A DNA stretch of 64,000 bases from Fomitopsis serialis (taxonomy: Eukaryota; Basidiomycota; Agaricomycetes; Polyporales; Fomitopsidaceae), in the NCBI RefSeq assembly GCF_022376445.1, contig NW_025955175.1, forward strand, positions 1 through 64,000, written 5' to 3'. Numbering within the stretch: the stretch's first letter is position 1; each line of letters starts with the position of its first letter. The translations under genes and the position numbers were made by a program. Of the stretch, positions 33,532-44,100 are shown piece after piece. The notes beneath the pieces were generated by a model. It saw only the letters and a list, made by a program, of their open reading frames with translations. It was not told the DNA's origin and searched no databases.

Positions 33532-35842
33532 TCACATCGCCTTTCCGATATCCTCAACCCTCACCTCCCACCCTTCGCTCGGAAATCCTGGGGCTGGGGT
33601 AGTGCTGTTGTCCCATCCAGCCGCCATCATTGCTATCGCATACAGCAATCCGCCCGACCCTGGGAAGTATGGTGTTGGCACTTGCGCACCTCCGCCAGGC
33701 ATCCCGACATCGTCGAACTCGAAGTAGGGGTTGAGCAGCCATTCGATGGCCTTTTCTTGGTTTCCCATACGCGCCGCAGACATGGCCAGCATGGGGAAGT
33801 CCCATCTGCGCGTCGACAAGGGTGAGTACACAGGCGAGGCAGGAAGCGAGATACGCCACTTACCCCCATAGATTGCTTACATTCCAGGTCGACCATACTC
33901 TTTCAGCAGTGTCTATTGCCATGTCTACGCTGACGTTGGCAGTCGCCGGCAACCAGCCGTACAGGCCCACTAGCGCAGGATGGCTGTTCGTGTATGCGGG
34001 GTCCGTCCAGAAACCGGATTCTATGCCCTCGTACACCGCATATACTTAGTACATTCTCGACGGGCAGAGGCGCCAGGTTGTCCGCGACTTCAGCCCACAC
34101 AGAAGGAGGCTCCTCGCCGAGTCGCTCCATCCACGTCTGCGCCAATTCCAATCCTAGCCGCCAGTACGAAAGCTCGAACGCGGGGTTGCGCGTCGCATTT
34201 GGGCTCGTGTCCTCGCTGACGACATACATCGGCGGCCCGAGGTCATAGACACCCGTACTCTCGTTGAACCGCGCATAGGCGGCCATCCAGTCGGCCGTCT
34301 CGTACACGACATCGCGCCACCTCTCGAGGGTCTCCTGCGACCCACTCGCGCGGTACTCGTATTCCGCGAACACGAGTGGGTGTGGTTGCTCCCAGATGAG
34401 CAGCTCGTTGATCTCTCCCGGCGCCGACCTTCCCGAGGGGTCGGTCATCTTCGACCAGCGCGCGCCGTACTGGTAGCCTTCCTGTACCTGCGCGCGCTCG
34501 ATGGATGTCTGGAGGAAGCGACTGTAGACGTCAACGGAGCGGTTCAGGAGGTCCCAGTTGTTCCACAGCGCCCAGTGGCAGCTGTGCCAGAAGAACATCT
34601 CCATGTGGAACTTGCCGTACTGCCGTTGTGGGTGAGTTATGCGCGCATATAGTGACATTCGCGTAGATGACTCACCCAGCCAGTGTTGACTAGCCCCGAC
34701 TAAGCCGGATCAGCATTCGCTGCAGAGCTCATTGAGAAAAGACGTACTTCCTGGGGCGGGGTGTGCCCTGCTTCGTTGACTCGCATCAAGTACCGCGAGA
34801 GTATGATCCGTCTCTGCAACTCATCGGCTCTTGGATCCGTGGAGCCAGTATACAAGTCAACGAACCCATGAGAAGACCAGTACTCGCCCCACATCGCAGT
34901 AGACTCTTCAGCAATCTCAGCCGCGGTCGGTATGGCAGCATGCGGAAGTAGCGAGTACGAGACAACTGTGGAGAACAACGATGAGCTCGATGAAGGGGTG
35001 ACACTGTAGCGATGCGCGGAAGGTGAGTCCCGCGATATCGAGAATGCGCCCCCTCCACCGATGGACGTGAAGACGGTTGCTGCGGCCTCTGTGTGGTTGA
35101 TTTCCGCCTGGACGTTTGTCCCGAGCCCACTCCCAGTTCTCAGCGTCGTCGTATGGTTGGCAGTCTGATTCCAGTATCCGACAAAGGGCGCCTGAAATTT
35201 CTGCGATCCGTCGTTCCACGGGAAGTCGAGGAAGAGCCCGAGGCGGCCCTCCGCAAGCAAGTCCGAGTATACCGCGATCCCGACCGCACTGTTACTCTGC
35301 GCCGCGAACGTCTTCACGGTCACGCTCTGCCCCTCCACCGAGAAGCTGCTCGTGATGGTCCCGGTCCACAAGTCCAGCTGCTGGTGTACGTCGCTCAAGT
35401 CCGCCTCAGTGACATTCATCACCTCTCCCTCTGCAGCCCTGAACAGCAGCCCGACGCGGCCCAGGTTCGCGCGGTTTGGGTTCGCGATCAGCCACTGCTG
35501 GGGCGCGGCGGGCCCGCCGAACTCGTACTGCACCCCGTCCCAGGCGACGCCGCGGTACGCGAGGATGTCCTCCTCCGTCACGCCCGCGGGCAGGCTGTCG
35601 TTCTTCCAGGCCCAGTCGGACATGGTTGCCCAGGGCTGGAATGTTTGAAGCCCGGTGACGTCCGCGCCGAACGCGAAGAACCCATTCCCGACCTGCATGG
35701 GCGTGCTCGTGCTGGACGCGATCCGGACGGGGTTGTAGCGCGAGACGACCGCGTAGCGCGGGATAGACGTCGCGGACGCGGTGAAGATCCATGCGAGGAC
35801 GGCTAGAAGCAGGACATGGTGTTGAAGACGCAGCTTGGGCAT
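33532..35842 (-). pseudogene. secreted six-hairpin glycosidase-like protein, frameshifted
   Basis: The protein starts at ATG 35842 with a signal peptide of about 25 residues (HHVLLLAVLAWIFTASATS). Exon 1 (to 34748) carries a beta-sandwich-like domain with several N-glycosylation sequons. A 24-nt exon (34699-34676) and exon 3 (from 34619) lead into the helical (alpha/alpha)6-type domain: GWYGKFHMEMFFWHSCHWALW. The last exon (33805-33532) holds WDFPMLAMSAARMGN. A glycoside hydrolase role on extracellular sugar polymers is inferred from the fold. Between LAPLPVEN and YAVYEGIESGFW (34043-34052) the frame moves by one base, and there is no room for an intron. The gene is therefore either a recent pseudogene or carries a sequence error. 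All other junctions are in phase. Confidence 0.7.
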
Positions 35843-36490
35843 GATGGGCGGCGTGGACGCGAGCAGACCATGGGTTCCGATATAACTCTGGTCTCATCGT
35901 GAGGGTTGATGCTCACATTCTCGACAGGTGATGCATGAGCTTCATGGCGGACCGGACGCGTCGGTCATATGACGGGATCCTCGATCACGACGTTCTACTG
36001 CACCTGCTCCCGGTGGAACAACCCATTTGATTGCCGGCATATCCCCGACCCCGTCCATTGTGAGATGAGGAGGGCGTGTCTGAGAAGAATTAGGCCCCTG
36101 CACCTAGCGTACACACTCTGTGCTACTTACTGAGCCCCTGCCCGCCGTGTGCTGACTGCACACATGCGCTGTGTTACGCACAATACCCATCGCCTGTACG
36201 GACAATTCATCAATGCAAGTTTACCAGGACGTTTCCAAACAAATTGCACTTTCCTCGACATCAAATCAGGCTTGCCCCCTTTCCAAGACCGTCAGACGGC
36301 CGAGATGAGGCTCTGAGGCCTTAGGCCTGAGGCTCAGGCTTCTCTAACACAGGTGTCGCGGTGTTTGGTCGCAGCGCCGTACAATGTCGCACAGTCACTG
36401 CTCGTCCTCTTCCGAAAGATCCGTATCTCAACTAATTCTACATACATCCGAGACTGGTGCCCTATTCATGCAAGTATACTGAAGAGAGGA
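35843..36490. other. intergenic region
   Basis: About 650 bp. A TTATATC element about 40 bp upstream of the glycosidase ATG could be its TATA box. A short interrupted palindrome of GAGGCCTTAGGCCT type lies near 36315. No gene is seen. Confidence 0.45.
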
Positions 36491-37532
36491 TCAACCACGA
36501 GGGAAGTACTTGAGCCTCTCCGGCTCTACATCTGTCGACCTCCAAATCGGCTCGAAGACCTCCGCATTCTCCTTGAGCGTCTGGATCCTCCCAAGCATAC
36601 GTTCACCGACATCGGATCCCAGCGGGACGCGCAGCCAGTCCCGCTTGCCGCCCTGGCCCTCGACGAGGCCCTTTGCCATCCCGGTGCCGTGCACGACCTC
36701 GTACACGCGCGCCGCCAGCTTCTCCACGTCGCCAATCTGGCCCGCCGCGACATGCGATTTGGGGATCTCCTCGAGCGTGCGGAAGCCCTGCGAAGGCTCC
36801 GTGTAGACGGTGGAGTCCTTGTGCTTGTCGACGCTCGCGGCGTACTGGAAGAAGTTCGTCGAGAAGTAGCCCGGCATGAGGATCAGCACGCGGATGTTGA
36901 ACGGCGCGACCTCGTGGCTGAGACAGTCCGAGAAGAGGTCGAGCGCTGCCTTGGCTGCGCTGTACGCTCCCCAGCCTCCATACCCGGCGAACCCCCCGTT
37001 CGAACTGACGTTCAGGATTTGACCGGTTCTGCGCTCGCGGAAGTGGGGCAGCAGCGCTTGGGTGAGCGCGACGGGGCCGAAGACCAGGGTCTGGAAGCTC
37101 GCGCGTACTTCGTCCATACTGTTGGTCGATCTGTCAGTCTCGTTCATCGAGCTGTGGAGGGGTTACGCTCACTCCAGTTCTTCCACAGGGACCACGACTC
37201 CCCATCCGGCGTTGTTGACGAGAACGTCGACCTGGCCATAGATTTTGAGTGCCTCCTCGCCGGCCTTGCGGATGTCCGCGTCAGAGGCGCTCAGATCGAG
37301 AATGAGTGGCTGTCCTCCTGCTTTCTTAAGGCTCTCCGGGAACTTGGACAGCGACCTGACCGTCGCAATGACCTGGGCATCATGGTCCAACATCAATGAC
37401 TATATCCCTGCGAATCCTCATGGAGACTGAACGTACCTTGTCCCCCTGAGAAAGCGCGTAGTGAGCAAGGGCACGCCCGATGCCCGAGTTCGCCCCCGTG
37501 ATGAGCCAAACCTTCTCTGTCTGAGCCGACAT
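36491..37532 (-). CDS. short-chain dehydrogenase/reductase
   Basis: Three exons (37532-37437, 37372-37173, 37118-36491) give 307 residues. This is a classical SDR that uses NAD(P)(H) to oxidise or reduce a hydroxyl/carbonyl group. The cofactor motif TGANSGIG is at residues 12-19, with NNAG after DVLVN. The catalytic serine follows LNVSSNGG and the Y-x3-K motif is YSAAK. A typical fungal C-terminus (DWLRVPLGSDVG) follows. No signal or membrane segment is seen. For the last intron three acceptors are all in frame; I chose the one giving 54 bp, the usual size here. The start MSAQTEKVW directly precedes the first beta strand. A TATA-like box lies 50 bp upstream. Substrate unknown. Confidence 0.9.
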
Positions 37533-37581
37533 TGTCTGCCTGTGTCTGTTACGAGGTGCGTCGCAGTTTGCAACCTCGACG

Positions 37582-37588
37582 AATATAT
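37582..37588 (-). promoter_or_regulatory. TATA box of the short-chain dehydrogenase gene
   Basis: TATATAT on the coding strand, 50 bp upstream of the ATG. Confidence 0.5.
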
Positions 37589-38001
37589 ACTGCTGAAAGA
37601 GGGCACAATCTAGGACGGCCATACACGTCATAGCTTAGAGCCACTTAGCCACTTATCGCCAACCCACATGAATCTCCGCGTGCGTATGGCGCACCCCGAG
37701 CGCATCCCGACGAGTTGAGGAATCGAAGGAACACCCAGGGTATACGAGGCCTTCTCAGAATGGCAATCGCTTTCATCCGACGAGTCAAAGTCGCCTCAAA
37801 TGTCGAATCACGAGCGCCTGGGCCGAGGATCGCACAAGCTTCGGGTCTTCTACGCCCAACGTCGCCTTGCTTTCGGGTCTGACGGTGAAGGCCATTGCGT
37901 CAGCGAACCCACAGGCAGCACCGGATGATGCTGGGGCAACGGCTCTTCGTTACCTATAACCCATAAGCTGCTAGAGATACAGTGGTGGTGGGTCCCTGAT
38001 A
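37589..38001. other. intergenic region
   Basis: About 400 bp between the dehydrogenase promoter and the 3' end of the membrane-protein gene. No feature is seen. Confidence 0.45.
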
Positions 38002-39926
38002 CTACAAATGATTGAATGACTGGTGCAGCAGCTTCGTCCCCAACTGCTGGCAATCCCGCTCTACCGAGTACATCTCCAGGTCCAGATCCAGGTCTTCCTC
38101 GCGCACGTCGGCGGCCTGTCCTTCTCGGGTCTTTCGCTGTCGCCGTGCGGACTTCACGGGCGGCGGCGTCAGCGCGGCTTCGGAGGTGACGATCGAGAAG
38201 GAGGTGGTCGTGAAGTCGACGCTGTAGCGGGAGGCCTTGAAGCCTTTGAGGTTGAGAACTAGTCTCGACCCTGCGATGTTGACCATGGCGAGAGCGAAGC
38301 TGCGGGTTGCATAAGTACCGCATGGGTCATGCAGCGCACGCGGGCACGTACTATCGAGCTAATCCTATAAGAGATGGTGGCGCTAGTGCCCATACGCTGT
38401 CGAAGCAATGAGGCTACAACGACCAGCCTGACGACGCGATATACGTACAGGAGCGAAAACAGAGAGCAGACTGACAGGGAATAGTCAGCACTCGGAAGCT
38501 GCAACACTGAGCCATAATGGTACCCACCTGTGACAGCGACAAAGTACAACATTCCTGGTACAAGTACAGCACTCGTGAGACGGTGTCACACCCAGTGGGG
38601 GATAAGGCTCACCATCGCGATACAGGAGAAGAGACAGTGTGCTAAAGGACCGACGTTTCTCCTGGCGAAGCATGGCCACAACCGTAAGGCCGAAAAGGAG
38701 TGTTTCGAAGATTACGCTGTCAGCAATCGCGGTGTCAGTACCCTCCATTCCCCAAGCCTAGCGCCGGCCACACAGACGCATGCCACCTGCGCGTACCTTG
38801 GTAGCCAAGCGACCCATAGGTAAGAGGGTATCTGGGAGTACTCGACCGTCAGCGGAGAGTGGGACTTGCAGAGCGATCACACGTACAGAGCTGACGCATT
38901 CGTGGTGGAACGGCTGCAGGTCCGCTGTGGATGTCGGTTGAGCCATCGACTCACGCGAAAGACGGCTCATCAGACGCACCGATGATGGGAACGAGAGCGA
39001 CAGTGATGATCGCGGTTGAGCTGGACACGTAGACGACCGCTGCGATCCACAGCACCCTACGTATCCACGCTTGCCCCCCATGCAAGGCATATAGTCGCCA
39101 TGCTACGATGGCTAGAGTGCATCCATGAGTGATGATCGGAGTAGGATGTGGGTGACGTACCGTGGATGGACATGAAAGACGCTATGGTGACGTAGCTCTG
39201 GACAGTTGTCCACACCTTGCACAGCTGCGACCTGTGTCAGGGAATGGGAGATACACGTAGGTAAGAAGTGTCTGACCATGACGGCTGAGCGGTGGTTGCT
39301 CGTGAGGCCCATGGTTTCTTGTAGGTGGATGATACGTCAGGGAAAGTGGGACACGACAGGGCTGAGCCACGCACCATAGACATCAACGGCAAGGACCAAG
39401 GGTCTACGGAATCATCAAGCACCTCAGTCACTACACAAGTGTCCACGATGTCCGGCATACACACATAATGTATCGATTCTGCAGGACATTGGTATGAGAC
39501 GCGCCAGAGCAAAGCACATGGTACGCACCAGCAGGAAGATGATCGAGACGAGCCCCAACCGGTCATTCCAAATGTGGTTGACCTAACGTTCGTCAATTCC
39601 ATCACGCACTGAGCTTGACGAGCACGATCCTACCTCGTCTCCGAACTTCGCGAAGTCAGTTACAGACAGATCTTGAACGAAAGACCTTGACGCACCGTCA
39701 AAATGTGATCGTAGATGAGGATGGAGAAGCCGGCGACTTTGGTGTAACATGTGGATCAACATTGCGGTTCTAATGGAAGAATTTCACTGCACATACGGGT
39801 CATGGCGCTGTCAAATGCAACACCTCGCTCAGCAAACGCCTCCTCCAAGACAGTACTCTGTACTCACTTGACAGCTGCTCCATGGGTAGCGAGCGTCTCC
39901 AGGGACGCGGAGAGCGCAGAGGACAT
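38002..39926 (-). CDS. DUF6533-type multi-pass membrane protein
   Basis: This is an intron-rich gene for a fungal integral membrane protein of unknown function. From ATG 39926 the rebuilt N-terminus is MSSALSASLETLATHG, then LAGFSILIYDHILT, FGDE and VNHIWNDRLGLVSIIFLL. That is the family pattern YDHxLTFGDEVxxIW. Later segments are CKVWTTVQSYVTIASFMS, AIVAWRLYALHGGQAW, VLWIAAVVYVSSSTAII, SVIFETLLFGLTVVAML and a C-terminal exon with NIAGSRLVLNLKGF. About seven hydrophobic helices are expected. Two exons are tiny: 39797-39807 (11 nt) and 39634-39645 (12 nt, coding FGDE). The stretch 39255-39450 and two introns in the 3' half are not firmly modelled. The cytoplasmic tail is basic, then acidic. 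Family call good, exact model partial. Confidence 0.72.
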
Positions 39927-40793
39927 CGTCGATGTCGTTCTACCCAGGCCAGGGTGGCGGGACAGGAGGACCTTCGGTGGGCCGCCCGCACGGCACCATC
40001 GCCATACTTATTGTTCCACGCCCACTTTCCGCTTATCTGACACTCGCTTCCGAGATGAAGATGCGGCGCCGGGGAGCGCTTGAAGAATCCGGGCTAGGAG
40101 AGGTACGCATGGTGCGCGCAACTCCGCGATCCTCTGGGGGCTCAGTCCCCGTGCTTCCGGAAGCCTTGTGCGGAATCACCATGCAGTGCGGCCTCACTGT
40201 TGCCCGAGGATCGAGTAGCTGGATAGAGGCGGGCAGTGTCCCCGGGCGTACACCGTGGGCAGACCGAACGTACAGCGGGCAAAAGAGGCGGTACCGATCT
40301 GGCCTCGAGGTAGGTACACAGCCCTCGACTGGCCGCGTACCACGTACATATGGGTTTGCCTCTTTTGGGAAGGCTTGCGGGCGGATCAGTAGAACAGCCC
40401 GGAGGCAATCTTGGGGCTACGGAGCCAAAAAAGACCTGGGACCGAACGCCATATGGAGGGGATCACAGATCGATTTTCATGCCCTGTGGAGTGTCGCCGT
40501 TTCGGGGTGTTACTTTGTGAACGGTCCGACGCCGAGAATCTCGGACGGCCTGCGGACGCAGGTAGACAAAAGGATAGCTCAAGACTGAGTCTGGGCCAGG
40601 GGACGCCGGTGTCATAAGTGGCTCGACTATTTGAGAGATGTCGCAACAAGGCCTTCTGACAACGAGCGGCCAGATGGGAGGTGGCAGCATCACGAATGTG
40701 TTGGGGGCAAGCCGCTGTTTCCCCGGGGATGAAGGCACATCTACAATAAGCGGGGAGAACCGGTGAGCCTCAAGGCCGCATGAAAAAGAAGTG
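39927..40793. other. intergenic region between DUF6533 gene and transposon
   Basis: About 870 bp. A plus-strand ORF runs through it (39932-40588), but its text is not protein-like to my eye and matches no family. It probably contains the DUF6533 promoter. Confidence 0.4.
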
Positions 40794-40801
40794 CAGTGCA
40801 G
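40794..40801 (+). repeat. target-site duplication, left copy
   Basis: CAGTGCAG, repeated exactly and in the same orientation at 47094-47101 on the far side of the transposon. Confidence 0.9.
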
Positions 40802-40834
40802 CAAGGGGTACCAGATCGGAAGATCTCGTACACA
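40802..40834 (+). repeat. left terminal inverted repeat
   Basis: 33 bp. The outer 13 bases and the inner TCGTACACA are identical to the inverted right end; the mismatches lie between them. Confidence 0.88.
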
Positions 40835-41170
40835 GGGCCACCGGGGGAGGGGTGGGTGGTCGGGCCTTGGATGGGGTATTCCGAAATTTTATACCAAAAG
40901 TGCGAAAAAACCGTCCACCCTCCCCAAGTCGCTCCAAAATGCGACATTGAGCGGCGATGATCACTAATTTGGTCGACTGTGGGGCAATTTTGGGAGCCCG
41001 ACAGACAGCCACAGACGCGTAGGCGCCCTGCGCCACGCTCTCAGCCACGTCTGTGGCCGCGCACGCCCAGTGGTGCCCTCTTTGTACTAGCTCGCTGCGT
41101 AAACCAATGGCTCCTCTGTGGCTACGACAGTCCACGCCTTGGCCACCCAGTGGCCACGGCTAATAGGTAG

Positions 41171-44100
41171 ATGGCGAAGTTGAACAACAGAATATTTGCT
41201 ACTCATGTACACCACGTCGTATTCTCCCTACTCTACTATCCACTGTTGCCCATGATGCCAGTGGACTCCATAGCCCTAGACTCGCGCGTTCGCGCCGTCC
41301 GCAACATTCAGTTCACTGCGCAGGACCTCAAAGTTCTGTTACCTCATACCCAGCACAAGGTCGGCGGTACAGTCCTCAACGCGTTCGGTGCCTACCTTCA
41401 AGACTTCCGAGTCGCAGCAACAGAGGAGAGCAACTACTGCATCCTCTCTTCTTGGGTCCCTGCTCTTGTCGGCGGGACAGTGAGTGAGGGTCCGTCTTCC
41501 GGATCGTTTGATACCCACATGTCCGCTGCTGTGAGTCCTGTCGAATCCGTGCATTAATCATTCACTGAATCAACCACTGTAGGGAGGTAAGGATGTAATA
41601 CGAGCCAAACATCGTTGGGCTCTTCCTATGTGTGGCGGATCGCCTGCGCACTGGGTTCTCGGCTACGTAGACTTCAGCATAAGGGAAGCAGGCATCTACG
41701 ATAGCCTACCGCAGGTCCAATCGAATCTATGGGCAAAGCCGGTGCGTCTCAGAGCCTTCTAAACTGCTACATGCTCTTATAGTCAGTAATAAAGCTCCTG
41801 CATGATGTCCTCAACAAGATCATCAAGTATATCAATCGCGACGCCTTCCTCTCTATTGACGAGACATGGACCTTCGCTGTGAAGTCACCCCCAGAATCCA
41901 GTCGTCAATCAGATGCATGGTCTTGCGGCATCTTCACCCTTCTGGCATTGCAGCATTTTGCATCAGTGGATGACTCGTATACTACCAAAGATGACATATC
42001 AATCGAAGTAACAAAGACTCACATTCTCGGCTGTCTCATGACACTACCGTAAGTTCTACGACGTTGACTTCTCGTGGCGCATACTGACTGATTCAATTCA
42101 GCATCCACGAGCAGCCGAGACGTAGCGCATCTACCTCTATTGATGATTGCTCACAAGCCACTGGTAGCCCGCCTCGCACGCTACTAGTAGCAGGGCCATC
42201 ATCCTCTGGGTGTCCGAGTCAAAGCTCAGGCTCACACGGCGAGTCGAGCGACGAGTGGCACACACATTCTGAGTCTTCGGGAAGTCTACTAGAGCCTGTT
42301 GTCGATGTTGAGCCCCTGGACCATCTCGGCGACGCGCCTCTGGACCGTCTCGGTGACGCACCTCTGGACCATCTCGGTGATGCACCTCCGGACCGGCGTC
42401 TCGGCGATGCACCTCTGGACCATCTCGGTGACGCACCTCTGGGCCTGTACGACAACAACTCTAGCCACATGCCAAAGGGTGACCAAAATCCGAGCACCAT
42501 GACGTCTCAGGCGCTTCCAGAGGAATCCGAGTCGAATCATCTCGAGGCCCCGACACTGACTGAGCCTCCTGGCATCCATCTTGCTGGCGAGGAGCATGCT
42601 GACACCGATGGGGTCTTCTGGCTCACGGAGACGGGTCTTGATAACCGCACAAAGTGGGTACGGATGAAGCGATGCACACTGTGTGGCATGGCCATTAACC
42701 TTGGCAGTGGGGTGAGCCTACATGCGTATAATACCCATTTCGACAAAGCTCCATGCCGAGACGCAGTCGCCAAGCAGCGCAAGGAGTCGGGCCTGAAAAA
42801 GCAGCGGAAGCTAATGGACATGTTCTGTGGACCCTCAAGGGCGACGTCGACATCCTCTCCGTCACCGCTGGCAACATCGCCTCCGCTTGCTGCACCGAGC
42901 ACGGACCCTGCTACTATGGCTTCCCGCTCAGAGCCGGGCACTGGGTCTCCAGACTCGGAGCCAGCAGACATGCCTGTACAAGAGAGTCACGCAGAGATCA
43001 CGGCGATGTTCCGTGCTGCGACCATCTGTCCGGGTATTCTCCTGGAATTCCCCATGCCTTTCGAGCGAACTTATCCCTTCCACCTCCATGCATTCGACAA
43101 CTTACCATACACTCTGTCGCACTGGGATAGACTCGGAGGGCTGTATGTTCGCAGCAAATCTTGCCATCGTGTACCGCGGCGCGGTCAGCCTTGCTCGGAG
43201 TGTGCCAGTCTAAACTCGAACCGTACTCTGGAGCGAATGCGCGCACGCGCCACTGAGCCTGTACCAACGTCGCTCAATTGGCGATATTACAACTTCAACC
43301 AATTTACCGAGGCGATGGACCGTAAGAACGATGAGAAGAATACACTCAAGCTGCAGGTGAGTGACTTGTGGTATGTTTCGACGTCCGAGCCTCTCATCAT
43401 TACTCCAGAATCTGAATCTTGCGAAGCAATACGAGAGGGCAACTACTCGACTGTCCGATCACGAACGTTTCAAGGGGATTCTCGCACAAGGCGATGTTGA
43501 AGGTGCTGATCGCCTAGTACGTGTTGCTATGCAGAACCATAGGAGCATCTCCGAGATTGTGGCACGAATGTCGCGGGCTGCCTGTGGTCTCTATCAGGCC
43601 AAGAGTTTTCAGGACAAGAACTACGATGTCATGGCACTAGCGGGGGCTTTGGGTGGCCCAAAACTGCAATATGCGATGGCAGAGGCTCTAGGGTTACCAG
43701 CCATCTCGACAACCAGCTCCCGCTCACGGCTACCTTCGCTGGAGGCATCCATCGGGTTCCCGCGGCTATCTGAATATGCACACAACCTACTCGTCCTACA
43801 CAACGCAGGGTTACTCCATGGGACCTCGTCGGGCTCCGGCCAAACCCGACGCCGTGGATGGCAGGCAATGATTGACGAAATTGCTCTTGAAGAACGACCT
43901 CGCTATGACAGCCGACGAGACGCAATCCTCGGTATTGCTCGCGAAACATCACACGAAGTTGACATTACAACTGTCACACTCGAAACTCTCCACGGTGCTG
44001 CAGACGCTCTGAATGACGGGTCTCTGGCTCTGGCGAAGGAGGCGACCTTTGTAGGTCTCGCGGCATATGGTCGCGACGATTACACTGTACTCCCTGTTAT

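Noticed and set aside
35093..35806. 237-codon plus-strand ORF opposite the glycosidase-like gene
   Set aside because: It is an antisense shadow of exon 1, whose signal peptide and family text on the minus strand are clear.
39932..40588. 161+ codon plus-strand ORF upstream of the transposon
   Set aside because: It has no recognisable domain, starts inside the DUF6533 promoter and lacks protein-like regularity; it is best explained as chance.
41485..41530. Earlier GTGAGT donor (after VGGT) for exon 1 of the transposon protein
   Set aside because: Using it gives GGG ACA followed by a shifted junction; the second GTGAGT at 41531 keeps phase 0 with exon 2.
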